Source: Knoellia sp. p5-6-4 (lineage in GTDB: Bacteria > Actinomycetota > Actinomycetes > Actinomycetales > Dermatophilaceae). Taken from it: a stretch of DNA of 64,000 nt. The translations under genes and the position numbers were made by a program. This document shows, piece after piece, positions 50,210 through 61,870 of this stretch. The notes below the pieces were generated by a model that searched no databases, was not told the DNA's origin, and was given only the letters and a program-made list of their open reading frames with translations. Every line of letters starts with the position of its first letter. Position 1 is the first letter of the stretch. The DNA lies in NCBI RefSeq assembly GCF_029222705.1, contig NZ_JARGZF010000001.1:182437-246436 (forward strand), in the 5' to 3' direction.

Positions 50210-52312
50210 CTATGCGCTCCCCACGGACACCTCGAACTCGTCCGGCAGCCCGGTCACCAGCGCGGTGCCGTCGTGCCCCGCCTGCACCGAGAACGGGTGG
50301 CCGTGGAACCGCAGCCCGTGGACCGTGACGGCCCCGAAGGGCGCGGTCGGAGGCGGGGTCACCAGGAGCCCGCCACCCCCGTCCGGCCTCAGCCCGAGCG
50401 CCACGGTGACGAGCACCGCGGCCGACGCGGCCGACCAGGCCTGTGGCAGGCAGGACGCGGGGTACGGCGCGGGCCGACCCAGGAGCGGCAGGCCGGAGTA
50501 CAGCTCCGGGTAGCGGTAGCCGAACGCCTCCCCCGCGTCGAGCAGCGCACGGGCGACGCGTCCCGCGGCCGCCCGGTGCCCCTCGCGGGCCAGGCCCCAG
50601 GCGGCGATGGCCGTGTCATGGGTCCAGATCGAGCCGGTGTGGTAGCCGATCGGGTTGAAGCCCCCGTTGCGGCTGCCCAGCGTGCGCACGCCGAAGGCGT
50701 CGAGCATCTCGGCACTCGTGAGCACCTCGGCGACGCGCACCGCCTGGCCGCCGGTCACGGTGCCGGTGCCGAGGACGTGGCCCATGTTGGAGCCGAGGCC
50801 GTCGACGGCCGCTCCGGACCCGTCGAGCGCCATCGCCAGGTGGTCGCCGGCGTCCGTGGACACCCAGAACCGCTGCGCCACGCGGTGGCGGAGGGCGGCC
50901 GCCGCCTGCTCCGCCTCGAGCGCCCCCTCCTCCCCCAGCGCCCCGAGGAGGCGGGCCGCGTGGTCGAGGGCCTCGACGGCATACGCCTGGGCCTCGACCA
51001 GCGCGATCGGTCCTTCCGCAATGCGTCCGTCGCGCCAGCGGATCGCGTCGACGGAGTCCTTCCACCCCTGGTTCGCCAGACCGGTGCCGGTCGTGTCGAG
51101 GTACTTCAGCAGGCCGTCGTCGTCGGGCTGGCCCGGGCCGGTGAGCCACCCGACGGCGGCCCTCAGGGCGGGCAGCAGCTCGCGCACCTCGCTCTCGGGC
51201 AGCCCCCACTGCCAGGCCTCGCCGAGCAGGGTCACCCACAGCGCGGTCGCGTCGACGGTGCCCCAGTAGACCGGCGGGAGCGACAGGCCGCTCTCCGGGT
51301 CGTGGTATGCCGTGCGGCGCAGCTCGTGGGGGATCTTGCCGGGCGCCTCCGCGGTCTCCTCGTCGAACCGCCGCCCCTGGCGGCGGGCGAGCGTGCGCAG
51401 GGTCCCGGCCGAAAGCTCGGTACCGAAGGGCAGCATCATCCGGGCCGTCCACAGCGAGTCACGCCCGAACAAGGTGAGGTACCAGGGCGACCCGGCCGCC
51501 GCGAACACGTCGTCCGGCGCCTGCGGGTCGCGCAGCAGCAGGTGGCGCAGGTCGTCGACGGCGGCCGTGAAGGCCCTCCCCAGCCGGGGGTCGTCGGACT
51601 CCACCACCAGGCCCTGCCAGAGCGCCGCATCGGACCCACGGTCGGCGTCCAGCGCCGACACGGCGGTGCGCCGGACGTCGGCGCTGAGCACCACGGTGGC
51701 GGTCGCCTGCGGGGGGACCTCGAGCGCGAAGACGGCACGGACGACACCTCCCTCCCCGGTGACCTCCTCGGGCGCCGGGTCGAAGGCGACGGCCGTCTCG
51801 TGCCGGTCGAGCGCGAACGTGGCGACGACCGGTGCGATGCGCGGCTCGACCGGCTGCTCAGCGGTGTGCCCCGCCTTCACCGCGGCGATGCCGCGTCCGT
51901 CGGCCGCGACCTCGAGCTGCAGCCGGCAGCTCACCGGGTCGGGTCCCCGGTTGGTGACGGCGACCCGTTCGCGCAGGTGCGGCCCCTCCAGTTCCCTGGT
52001 GCGCCGGACCTCGACCTGGGGGTCGGCACCGGGGACGCCGAGGTTGCGGGCCGACAGGAGGAACTCGGCCGTGGCGCCGCGCGCCTCGCTCGCCACCCAC
52101 GCAGGGGCCTCGCCCTGCACCGTGAGTGCGAGGTGGCTCAGGACGCGGACGTCGTCGACGTAGAGACCGTGCGCCGAGCCGGCGGTGACGTCACCGGAGC
52201 GGCCCGACAACACGGTGGTGTTGCCGTCGACGCAGGTCGTCAGGGTGTGCAGCCATGGCTGGCGGGCCGGTCCGTCAGCCGGACCGGCTGCAGCTCGCGA
52301 CTGCGGGGGCAC
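50210..52312 (-). CDS. Glycogen-debranching-type amylo-alpha-1,6-glucosidase
   Basis: 700 residues. An N-terminal beta domain (VLSGRSGDVTAGSAHGLYVDD, TRELEGPHLRERVAVTNRG) of the glycogen debranching enzyme N-terminal family precedes an (alpha/alpha)6 barrel with AAGSPWYLTLFGRDSLWTARM, the conserved DxLxT/S-like segment, YHDPESGLSLPPVYWGTVDATALW, YLDTTGTGLANQGWKDS and RNGGFNPIGYHTGSIWTHDTA. It is expected to hydrolyse alpha-1,6 branches of glycogen-like polymers in the cytoplasm, though members also act on other oligosaccharides. ATG 52312; upstream small gene 22 bp away. Confidence 0.85.
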   Translation of the reverse strand: MPPQSRAAAGPADGPARQPWLHTLTTCVDGNTTVLSGRSGDVTAGSAHGLYVDDVRVLSHLALTVQGEAPAWVASEARGATAEFLLSARNLGVPGADPQVEVRRTRELEGPHLRERVAVTNRGPDPVSCRLQLEVAADGRGIAAVKAGHTAEQPVEPRIAPVVATFALDRHETAVAFDPAPEEVTGEGGVVRAVFALEVPPQATATVVLSADVRRTAVSALDADRGSDAALWQGLVVESDDPRLGRAFTAAVDDLRHLLLRDPQAPDDVFAAAGSPWYLTLFGRDSLWTARMMLPFGTELSAGTLRTLARRQGRRFDEETAEAPGKIPHELRRTAYHDPESGLSLPPVYWGTVDATALWVTLLGEAWQWGLPESEVRELLPALRAAVGWLTGPGQPDDDGLLKYLDTTGTGLANQGWKDSVDAIRWRDGRIAEGPIALVEAQAYAVEALDHAARLLGALGEEGALEAEQAAAALRHRVAQRFWVSTDAGDHLAMALDGSGAAVDGLGSNMGHVLGTGTVTGGQAVRVAEVLTSAEMLDAFGVRTLGSRNGGFNPIGYHTGSIWTHDTAIAAWGLAREGHRAAAGRVARALLDAGEAFGYRYPELYSGLPLLGRPAPYPASCLPQAWSAASAAVLVTVALGLRPDGGGGLLVTPPPTAPFGAVTVHGLRFHGHPFSVQAGHDGTALVTGLPDEFEVSVGSA

Positions 52313-52334
52313 GCTCCGACCCTAGACCTGCCCG

Positions 52335-52703
52335 TCACAGGCGGGGGACGAATCGCCTGCCCTGGAGGGCCTCGTACAGCAGGGCGGCGCTGCGCTTGGC
52401 CGCGAGCAGCCGCACCCCCTCGGCCTCGATGTCGGCCATGATCTGCGCCAGCCCGTCGGCGGGGACCCGGTCACCGAGCTCCACGCGCGACTCACGGTAG
52501 GCCTGGCGCATGGCCACCAGCTGCGCCTCGATGTGCCGGGACGCCACCCAGGCGAGCGCCACCGGGTACCGCCGCCAGCCGGCATACCCGCGGTAGTCGG
52601 GCGGGCAGTGGTCGAGCAGCCACGACACGGCGGGCACCTGCCACCCCTCGCTCTCGGGCGGGGGGACGCCATCGGGCCAACCGGGGGGCACAGCGCTGCT
52701 CAC
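52335..52703 (-). CDS. Conserved actinobacterial small protein
   Basis: 122 residues. Recognisable blocks are WQVPAVSWLLDHCPPDYRGY, AGWRRYPVALAWVASRHIEAQ and DRVPADGLAQIMADIEAEGVRLL. The Trp/Tyr-rich first half and helical second half occur in many Actinobacteria as a short uncharacterised protein. No membrane segment. GTG 52703 is chosen because it starts the conserved part; an earlier frame opening has no similarity. Lies 22 bp upstream of the debranching gene and may be cotranscribed. Confidence 0.7.
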   Translation of the reverse strand: MSSAVPPGWPDGVPPPESEGWQVPAVSWLLDHCPPDYRGYAGWRRYPVALAWVASRHIEAQLVAMRQAYRESRVELGDRVPADGLAQIMADIEAEGVRLLAAKRSAALLYEALQGRRFVPRL

Positions 52704-52758
52704 AGCGCCATTGTCCGCGACGGGGCCGACAGACCCCGTCCCGGACCCGACCGCCGGC

Positions 52759-53721
52759 TCAGTCCTGCGGCACCCCCGTCTGGTCACGCACGTACTGCCA
52801 GAAGCTCTTGCGTGCCTGCTCCGTCTCCCGGTGCAGGGGCCCGTAGTGGGTGGGGCGTGGGCGCCGGTCCTGCCAGAAGAGGCCGGTAGGCCACGGGTCG
52901 GGCGTGGCCGTCAGCCAGACGGTGGTGTCGGCGCCGGCCTCGGCGGTGCGCAGCAACGGACCCATGACGCGCACGAAGCCGGGCAGCGCCTCGTCGAGGC
53001 CGGGCGTGCGGCCCCAGCCGGGGTGCAGGGACGCCACGTCGATCCCGTGCCGGCCCAGTCGCTGCGCCCACTGCTCGGCCAGCACCACCTGCATGCGCTT
53101 GGTGCGCGCGTAGGCCGTCACCCCGGAGTACTCGCCCCGGGCGTACTCGTAGTCGTCCTCGGGCAGCCCCTGGCCGTACATGCCACCGGAGGCGACGACG
53201 AGCACCCGGCCACCACGCAGCACCTCGGCCAGGCGGAAGGTCATCAGGTGCGGCCCGAGCACGTGGGTCGCCAGCGTGAGCTCGTGGCCCTGGGGTGTGG
53301 TCCCGCGTTCCGGCGGCAGCAGGCCGGCGTTGTGGACGAGGGCGTGCAGGGAGGTCACCTCGCGCGACAGCGTCGCGCAGTAGTCCTCCACCGCTTCGAG
53401 GTCGCCGACGTCGCAGGCGGCGGAGTGCAGCCGCGCGTCGGGGTGCTGTGCCCGGATCTGCTCCTCGGCGGTGTGCAGGCGGTCGAGGCTGCGCCCGACC
53501 AGGTGCACGTCGGCGCCCAGCCCGGCCAGGCCGGCGGCCGTCGACAGGCCCAGTCCCCCGCTGGCGCCGGTGACCACGACGTGCTTGCCGCGCAGCGCGT
53601 CAGCGGGCGGGTCGGCAGGCCACCAGTACTGCCGCAGGGCGGGGCCGACCCTCGACCACCCCAGCACGACGGACTTGTCGAGCAGCCAGTCCAGGGCAGT
53701 GGCAGGACGCGATGAGCTCAT
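52759..53721 (-). CDS. Short-chain dehydrogenase/reductase
   Basis: 320 residues. Cofactor loop VVVTGASGGLGLSTAAGLAG (residues about 48-67), ALVHNAGLLPPE, RVLVVASGGMYG with the catalytic serine region, Y-A-R-T-K (YARTKRM) as the catalytic Tyr/Lys pair and VASLHPGWGRTPG. The extra N-terminal helix and C-terminal FWQDRRPRPTHY region suggest the DHRS12-like or oxidoreductase group of SDRs. Substrate unknown. It is divergent from nothing nearby and convergent with none; acnA lies on the same strand upstream. Confidence 0.82.
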   Translation of the reverse strand: MSSSRPATALDWLLDKSVVLGWSRVGPALRQYWWPADPPADALRGKHVVVTGASGGLGLSTAAGLAGLGADVHLVGRSLDRLHTAEEQIRAQHPDARLHSAACDVGDLEAVEDYCATLSREVTSLHALVHNAGLLPPERGTTPQGHELTLATHVLGPHLMTFRLAEVLRGGRVLVVASGGMYGQGLPEDDYEYARGEYSGVTAYARTKRMQVVLAEQWAQRLGRHGIDVASLHPGWGRTPGLDEALPGFVRVMGPLLRTAEAGADTTVWLTATPDPWPTGLFWQDRRPRPTHYGPLHRETEQARKSFWQYVRDQTGVPQD

Positions 53722-53790
53722 GACGCCAACGTAGGCGTCGTGGCCTGCAACCGCGCGCCGCCGGGTGAGCCACCGACCCCGGACACGACG

Positions 53791-53829
53791 GAGGGGTATG
53801 CCGCGTGGTGACCACGCGGCATACCCCTC
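53791..53829 (-). terminator. acnA terminator built from an inverted pair of GTATGCCG words
   Basis: A near-perfect 39-base palindrome: left arm GAGGGGTATGCCGCGTGG, right arm its exact inverse, joined by TGA. It follows the acnA stop by 18 bases. Both arms contain the overrepresented octamer GTATGCCG in opposite directions. Confidence 0.85.
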
Positions 53830-53847
53830 TCGTTGCGGTGCTAGGCG

Positions 53848-56646
<2,799 letters not shown>

Positions 56647-56676
56647 AGCCTGCTCCTTCCGCAGCAGAGTCTCATT

Positions 56677-56694
56677 TATCTTGACGTCAAGATA
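56677..56694. promoter_or_regulatory. Operator-like 18-bp palindrome upstream of acnA
   Basis: TATCTTGACGTCAAGATA is perfectly palindromic and lies about 30 bp upstream of the acnA start, close to a TAGATA box on the minus strand, where a repressor would overlap the transcription start. Aconitase genes in other Actinobacteria are controlled by TetR-type AcnR; identity of the regulator here is unknown. Confidence 0.65.
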
Positions 56695-56760
56695 TCTAAC
56701 CACATCGGCACCGTCCAGTGCTCCCCCGCCCGCGTACGGCGCGACGGGGAGGCTGCGCCG

Positions 56761-57180
56761 CTACGAATCCAGTCGATCCTTCTCCAAAGCCTCCCGCAAG
56801 GAAAGGGGCAGCGGCTTCTTGGCCCGCACGGCCAGGCCCGCGGCGACGTAGGTGATGGTCACGACCGCGCACAGCAGGCCGTCGCCGGCCCGGTGGATCT
56901 CGTGGCGCAGGGTGAAGGACGACTCCCCCACGCGCACGGGCCGGACCACGATGTCGGCGTGGTCCCCCGCCTGGAGGCTGGCCAGCCACTCGATGTCGGC
57001 GTGGCGCACCAGCGGCACCGCGTCATCGGCGATCGCCTTCTCCAGCGGGTACCCCAGGGACGCGAGGTAGGCCAGCCGCGCGTCGTCGCACCACGCGAGG
57101 TACCACGCGTTGAAGACCACCCCCGCCTGGTCGACCTCGAAGAAGCGCACCTCGACGGTGTGGGTGAACGGCTGGCTCAC
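56761..57180 (-). CDS. Acyl-CoA thioesterase, hotdog fold (4HBT family)
   Basis: 139 residues. The hotdog pattern EVRFFEVDQAGVVFNAWYLAW with the catalytic-type aspartate (D17, four residues before GVVFN) and the segments DIEWLASLQAGDHADIVV and SSFTLRHEIHR are those of 4-hydroxybenzoyl-CoA-thioesterase-like proteins (YbgC type). Substrate unknown. The start GTG directly follows the stop of the preceding RNA methyltransferase (TGA-GTG), so the two are coupled. Confidence 0.85.
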   Translation of the reverse strand: MSQPFTHTVEVRFFEVDQAGVVFNAWYLAWCDDARLAYLASLGYPLEKAIADDAVPLVRHADIEWLASLQAGDHADIVVRPVRVGESSFTLRHEIHRAGDGLLCAVVTITYVAAGLAVRAKKPLPLSLREALEKDRLDS

Positions 57181-58416
57181 TCAGGCTCCCTGCGGCTCGA
57201 AGACGGCGAGGCACTCGACGTGGTGGGTCATGGGGAAGGCGTCGAAGGCGCGCAGCGCGCGCAGGCCGTAACCGGCCTCCTTCAGGTATGCCGTGTCGCG
57301 GGCGAGCGCGGCCGGGTCACAGGCCACGTAGGCGACGACCCTCGGGCCCAGGCTCGCGACCTGCTGCGCGACCTGTCGGCCAGCGCCGGTGCGCGGTGGG
57401 TCGAGCACCACGAGATCAGCGCGAATTCCCTGTCGCACCAGTGGCTTCAGCACCTTGTCCACCCGCCCGGGTCGCAGCTCCACCCACGGGTGCGTCCGCG
57501 TGTTGCGGCGGGCGCTGGCCATCGCCGGCCCCTCCGCCTCGACGGCGAGCACCGCCCCGTCCGGCCCGACCGCGTCGGCGAGGGCGAGCGCGAAGAGCCC
57601 CACGCCGGCATACAGGTCGACCGCGCGCTCACCCTGTCGCGGACCCAGCGCCTGGAGCACCGCGTCGACGAAGGTCGCCGCGGCACCGGGGTGCACCTGC
57701 CAGAACCCGCGCGAGCCGACCTCGAAGGTCGCCTCCCAGGCCCCCGCGCGGACCGACTCTCGGACCACCGGGGCGGTCTTCTCGCCGCTGGGCACCGGCA
57801 CCACCACGGCTTGCTCGGTGGTGCTGGGCGCGACGACGTCGACGGCCCGCTCACCCGGCCAGCTCCTGCCGAGGACTCCGGCCTCCCGCACGCGGTCGTG
57901 GGCGATGAGGCAGTCCTCGACGGTGAGGACGTCGTGGGAGCGGTGCCGGCGCAGGCCGGGTCGGCCCTCGGCGTCGACGGCGAACTCCACGCGCGTGCGC
58001 CAGCCGAGGCCGTGGCGGTCGCCCGGCACCGCCTCGACCTCGATGTCGACGTCCAGCCCCGCCAGGCGGGCGAACTGCTCGCGCACCACGCTCGCCTTCA
58101 GGTGCCGCTGCTCGCTCAGCTCGACGTGCTGGAAGTCGCAACCACCGCACAGCCCGGGACCGGCATACGGGCAGGGCGCGGCGACCCGGTGCGGGCTGGC
58201 CTCGAGGACGTCCACGGCATCGGCGCGCACGAACCGCTGGCCGGGCCTGGCCTCGGTGATGCGTACCCGGACCCGCTCCCCGGGCAGCGTGTGGCGCACG
58301 AACACGACGCGCCCCTCGTGCCGGGCGACGCAGTGGCCGCCGTGGGCCACCGGTCCCACGACCACCTCGACCTCGTCGCCGGTGGCCAGCTCGCCGAGGT
58401 CCGGGGCGTCGGTCAT
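57181..58416 (-). CDS. TrmA/RlmD-family RNA uracil-C5 methyltransferase
   Basis: 411 residues. An N-terminal TRAM domain (VEVVVGPVAHGGHCVARHEGRVV) precedes cysteines C82-C91-C94 region (CPYAGPGLCGGCDFQH) and C163-type CLIAHDR that form an iron-sulphur site. The Rossmann methyltransferase has VDLYAGVGLFALALA (SAM loop), VVLDPPRTG and the catalytic cysteine in YVACDPAALARDTAY. These methylate a uridine at C5 in 23S rRNA or tRNA; the target cannot be told. ATGA overlap with the upstream permease gene fixes the start. Confidence 0.87.
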   Translation of the reverse strand: MTDAPDLGELATGDEVEVVVGPVAHGGHCVARHEGRVVFVRHTLPGERVRVRITEARPGQRFVRADAVDVLEASPHRVAAPCPYAGPGLCGGCDFQHVELSEQRHLKASVVREQFARLAGLDVDIEVEAVPGDRHGLGWRTRVEFAVDAEGRPGLRRHRSHDVLTVEDCLIAHDRVREAGVLGRSWPGERAVDVVAPSTTEQAVVVPVPSGEKTAPVVRESVRAGAWEATFEVGSRGFWQVHPGAAATFVDAVLQALGPRQGERAVDLYAGVGLFALALADAVGPDGAVLAVEAEGPAMASARRNTRTHPWVELRPGRVDKVLKPLVRQGIRADLVVLDPPRTGAGRQVAQQVASLGPRVVAYVACDPAALARDTAYLKEAGYGLRALRAFDAFPMTHHVECLAVFEPQGA

Positions 58417-60419
58417 TCGCCGCGCCGCACGGCGCCGACCGAAGGACCGTCGAGCCGCTCCTCCTGGCCCTCCGAGGAGGCGAGCTGCCACGGCACGCTC
58501 GCGACCATCACGCCCGGGGTGAACAGCAGTCGTGACTTCAGCCGCAGGGCGCTCTGGTTGTGCAGCACCTGCTCGTACCAGCGGCCGAGGACGTACTCCG
58601 GGATGTAGACCACGACGACGTCGCGCGGGTTGCCGCTGCGGATGGACTTCACGTAGTCGACGACCGGCCGGGTGATCTCCCGGAAGGGCGAGTCGAGCGC
58701 CTTGAGGGGGACGGGCAGGTCGCGACGGTCCCACTCCTGCTGCAGCGCCTTGGTCTCCTCCGTGTCGACGTTGACCGTGATGGCTTCGAGCACCGAGGGC
58801 CGGGTCGCCCTCGCGTAGGCCAGCGCGCGCAGCGTCGGCTTGTGGATCTTGGAGACCAGGACGATCGCGTGCACGCGCGAGGGCAGCCGCTGGTGGTCGA
58901 TGTCGCTCTCGGAGACAGCGAGCTCCTCGCGGACCCGGTCGTAGTGCCTGCGGATGCCGAGCATCAGGAAGAACAGCACGACCATGGCGGCGATCGCGTA
59001 GCCAGCGCCGTGCATGAACTTCGTGGCGAGGACGACCAGCAGCACGATGCCGGACATCGCCGCGCCGATGGCGTTGATGATGCGGCTGCGCTGCATCCGG
59101 GCCCGCGCGGCGGGGTCCCGCTCCAGGGGCAGGTGCCGGTTCCAGTGCCGGATCATGCCGGTCTGGCTGAGGGTGAAGGACACGAAGACGCCGACGATGT
59201 AGAGCTGGATCAGCTTCGTCACCTGGGCGTCGTAGAGGACGATGAGGAACGCCGCGGCGCCCGCCAGGATGATGATGCCGTTGGAGAAGGCGAGCCGGTC
59301 GCCGCGGGTGTGCAGCTGGCGGGGCAGCCAGCCGTCCCGCGCCAGGATCGACCCCAGCACCGGGAATCCGTTGAAGGCGGTGTTGGCCGCCAGGAAGAGG
59401 ATGAGCCCGGTCACGATGGAGACGAGGATGACTCCGGGGGTGAAGTCGTCGAAGACCGCATGGGCGACCTGGCCCATGATGGTCTCCTGGACGTAGTCCT
59501 CCCCCACCGGCTGGCCGTTGCGCCTCAGCTGCTCGGCCGGGTTCTCGGCGTACTTCACGCCGGTCCACGTGGCGAGCGCGATCATCGACAGGAGCATCGT
59601 GACGGCGATGGTTCCCATCAGCAGCAGGGTCGTGGCGGCGTTCCTGCTCTTGGGCTTCTCGAAGGCGGGGACACCGTTCGAGATCGCCTCCACGCCGGTG
59701 AGCGCCGCGCAGCCCGAGGAGAACGCGCGGAGCATGAGGAAACCCATCGCGAGCGCGCTCATGGCGGCGTGCTCCGGGTCGGCCACGAGCTCGAGCGAGG
59801 CGCTCTCCGCCTGGGGCAGCGTGCCCGTGAAGTGCCTGACCATCCCGACGGCGGCCATGCCGAGGACGCTGACCATGAACAGGTAGGTCGGGGCGGCGAA
59901 GGCGGCACCACTCTCCTTGACACCGCGCAGGTTGATCGTGGTCAGCAGCACCACGAGCCCGACCGCCACGAGCGCCTCGTGGCCCCGCACGAAGGGCAGC
60001 GCCGCAGCGGCGTTCTGCACACCGGAGGAGATCGACACGGCGACGGTCAGCACGTAGTCGACCAGCAGGGCGCTGGCGACGGTGAGGCCCGCCCTCGGGC
60101 CGAGGTTCACGGTGGCCACCTCGTAGTCACCACCACCGGAGGGGTAGGCGTGCACGTTCTGGCGGTACGACGCGACGACCACCAGCATGACCGCCACGAC
60201 GCCGAGCGCGATCTCCCAGGAGTGCGTCAGCGCCAGGGCACCACCGGCCAGACCGAGGGTCAGGAAGATCTCGTCCGGTGCGTAGGCCACCGACGACAGG
60301 GCGTCGCTCGCGAACACGGGGAGGGCGAGCTTCTTCGGGAGGAGCGTCTCCCCCAGCCGGTTGCTCTGCATGGCACGACCGACGAGGAGGCGCTTGACGA
60401 GGCGTCCAGAAGTTGGCAC
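58413..60419 (-). CDS. KimA-like APC-family potassium importer
   Basis: 668 residues. The first 470 residues hold twelve hydrophobic segments and closely follow the KimA (YdaO) pattern: LPKKLALPVFASDALSSVAY, SYRQNVHAYPSGGGDYEVA, ASALLVDYVLTVAVSIS, FSSGCAALTGVEAISNGVPAF, LAANTAFNGFPVLGS and RGDRLAFSNGIIILA. The last 170 residues are a soluble C-terminal domain resembling universal stress proteins. KimA brings in potassium with proton in Gram-positives. The gene is divergent from two trkA-like RCK genes; the ATG is the first in frame. Confidence 0.8.
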   Translation of the reverse strand: MPTSGRLVKRLLVGRAMQSNRLGETLLPKKLALPVFASDALSSVAYAPDEIFLTLGLAGGALALTHSWEIALGVVAVMLVVVASYRQNVHAYPSGGGDYEVATVNLGPRAGLTVASALLVDYVLTVAVSISSGVQNAAAALPFVRGHEALVAVGLVVLLTTINLRGVKESGAAFAAPTYLFMVSVLGMAAVGMVRHFTGTLPQAESASLELVADPEHAAMSALAMGFLMLRAFSSGCAALTGVEAISNGVPAFEKPKSRNAATTLLLMGTIAVTMLLSMIALATWTGVKYAENPAEQLRRNGQPVGEDYVQETIMGQVAHAVFDDFTPGVILVSIVTGLILFLAANTAFNGFPVLGSILARDGWLPRQLHTRGDRLAFSNGIIILAGAAAFLIVLYDAQVTKLIQLYIVGVFVSFTLSQTGMIRHWNRHLPLERDPAARARMQRSRIINAIGAAMSGIVLLVVLATKFMHGAGYAIAAMVVLFFLMLGIRRHYDRVREELAVSESDIDHQRLPSRVHAIVLVSKIHKPTLRALAYARATRPSVLEAITVNVDTEETKALQQEWDRRDLPVPLKALDSPFREITRPVVDYVKSIRSGNPRDVVVVYIPEYVLGRWYEQVLHNQSALRLKSRLLFTPGVMVASVPWQLASSEGQEERLDGPSVGAVRRGE

Positions 60420-60475
60420 GCAGACACTCTAGGCCGCCGCCGCATGGGCTTGCGCATCCGTAGGCCCGCACCGTG

Positions 60476-60481
60476 TAGCGT
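60476..60481 (+). promoter_or_regulatory. -10 element, probable leaderless trkA promoter
   Basis: TAGCGT is followed by seven bases and the GTG at 60489, without a ribosome-binding site. Confidence 0.5.
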
Positions 60482-60488
60482 CGCTGTC

Positions 60489-61157
60489 GTGCATTTCGTG
60501 ATCATGGGCTGTGGCCGTGTGGGCTCCACGCTCGCCCGCAGCCTCGAGCGTCAGGGACACGACGTCGCAGTGGTCGACCAGGACGAGTCCGCGTTCCGCA
60601 GGCTGGGCTCCAGCTTCGAGGGCCGGCGCGTCACCGGGGTCGGCTTCGACCGCGACACGCTGATCGACGCCGGCATCCAGCAGGCCTACGCCTTCGCGGC
60701 GGTCTCGAGCGGTGACAACTCCAACATCCTCGCGGCTCGTGTGGCCCGCGAGACCTTCGGGGTCGAGCACGTGGTCGCCCGCATCTACGACCCCGGCCGT
60801 GCCGAGGTCTACCAGCGCCTCGGCATCCCCACGGTGGCCACCGTGAAGTGGACGGCCGACCAGATGCTGCGCCGGCTCCTCCCCCAGGGCCACGTCCCCG
60901 AGTTCACCGACCCGTCGGGCAAGGTCGTCCTCGCCGAGGTCCCCGTCAACCCGGGCTGGGTCGGGCGCCGGATCACCGACCTCGAGGGCGCCAGTGGTGG
61001 CCGCGTGGCCTTCCTGACCCGCCTCGGCTCCGGCATGCTCCCCGGCGCCGACACCGTCTACCAGGAGGGCGACCTGCTCCACATCGCCACCCTCGCCGGG
61101 GAGCTGCCCGTGGTCGAGCGCGTGCTCGACTCCGCTCCCCAGCCGGCCGAGGCCTGA
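60489..61157 (+). CDS. trkA: TrkA/CeoB-like potassium-uptake regulator (RCK)
   Basis: 222 residues. Residues 1-125 form an RCK_N domain (VIMGCGRVGSTLARSLER, AVVDQDESAFRRL, QQAYAFAAVSSGDNSNILAARVA); residues about 145-215 an RCK_C domain (LAEVPVNPGWVGRRITDLEG). RCK proteins gate potassium transporters in response to nucleotides (NAD/ATP, and in some Gram-positives c-di-AMP via RCK_C). It is followed 17 bp later by a second RCK protein, as in mycobacterial ceoB-ceoC. Confidence 0.9.
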   Translation: MHFVIMGCGRVGSTLARSLERQGHDVAVVDQDESAFRRLGSSFEGRRVTGVGFDRDTLIDAGIQQAYAFAAVSSGDNSNILAARVARETFGVEHVVARIYDPGRAEVYQRLGIPTVATVKWTADQMLRRLLPQGHVPEFTDPSGKVVLAEVPVNPGWVGRRITDLEGASGGRVAFLTRLGSGMLPGADTVYQEGDLLHIATLAGELPVVERVLDSAPQPAEA

Positions 61158-61174
61158 GGCAAGGAAGGACCCCC

Positions 61175-61858
61175 ATGCGAGTCGTCATCGCCGGAGCGGG
61201 CAGCGTCGGGCGCTCCATCGCGCGCGAGCTGATCCACAACGGCCACCAGGTGCTCCTCATGGACCGCGAGCGCAAGGACGTGCAGGCCAGCCGGGTGCCG
61301 GAGGCCAACTGGCTGCTGGCCGACGCCTGCGAGATCGCCGCCCTGCACGAGGCCGGCCTCGCCGACTGTGACACGGTCGTCGCCGCCACCGGCGACGACA
61401 AGGTCAACCTCGTGGTGTCGCTGCTGGCCAAGACCGAGTTCGGGGTGCCGCGCACCGTGGCCCGCGTCAACAACCCCAAGAACGAGTGGATGTTCGACGA
61501 GGCCTGGGGCGTCGACGTCGCCGTCTCCACCCCGCGGCTGATGACGGCCCTCGTGGAGGAGGCCGTCAGCATCGGCGACCTCGTGCGCATCTTCCAGTTC
61601 CAGCAGGGCCGGGCGACGATGGTCGAGCTCACGCTGCCCGCCGACAGCCCGTATGCCGGCAAGCGCGTCGGCGACATCACCTTCCCCGGTGAGACGGTGC
61701 TGGTGGGCATCATCCGCGAGGACCACCCGATCGCCCCGTCGCGCGACGACTCCCTCGAGCCCCACGACGAGCTGCTGTTCATCACCACGCCGGAGTTCGA
61801 GGACTCCCTCGAGGCGATGCTCAGCCCCGGAGACCGCCACCCGCGCGAACGCGACTGA
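61175..61858 (+). CDS. TrkA/CeoC-like potassium-uptake regulator (RCK)
   Basis: 227 residues with the same two-domain layout as its neighbour: NAD-binding RVVIAGAGSVGRSIARELIH, ADACEIAALHEAGLADCDTVV and ATGDDKVNLVVSLLAKTEFG, then an RCK_C domain (ELTLPADSPYAGKRVGDITF, VGIIREDHPIAPSRD, DELLFITTPEFED). It probably forms heteromers with the first TrkA. AAGGAAGG lies 6 bases before ATG 61175. Convergent with the DUF3159 gene (12 bp apart). Confidence 0.9.
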   Translation: MRVVIAGAGSVGRSIARELIHNGHQVLLMDRERKDVQASRVPEANWLLADACEIAALHEAGLADCDTVVAATGDDKVNLVVSLLAKTEFGVPRTVARVNNPKNEWMFDEAWGVDVAVSTPRLMTALVEEAVSIGDLVRIFQFQQGRATMVELTLPADSPYAGKRVGDITFPGETVLVGIIREDHPIAPSRDDSLEPHDELLFITTPEFEDSLEAMLSPGDRHPRERD

Positions 61859-61870
61859 GGGCCGGGCCGG

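Noticed and set aside
60420-60488. A c-di-AMP (ydaO-type) riboswitch before the KimA-like gene
   Set aside because: Only about 70 bp separate the two divergent starts, too short for the aptamer, and no conserved segments were seen.
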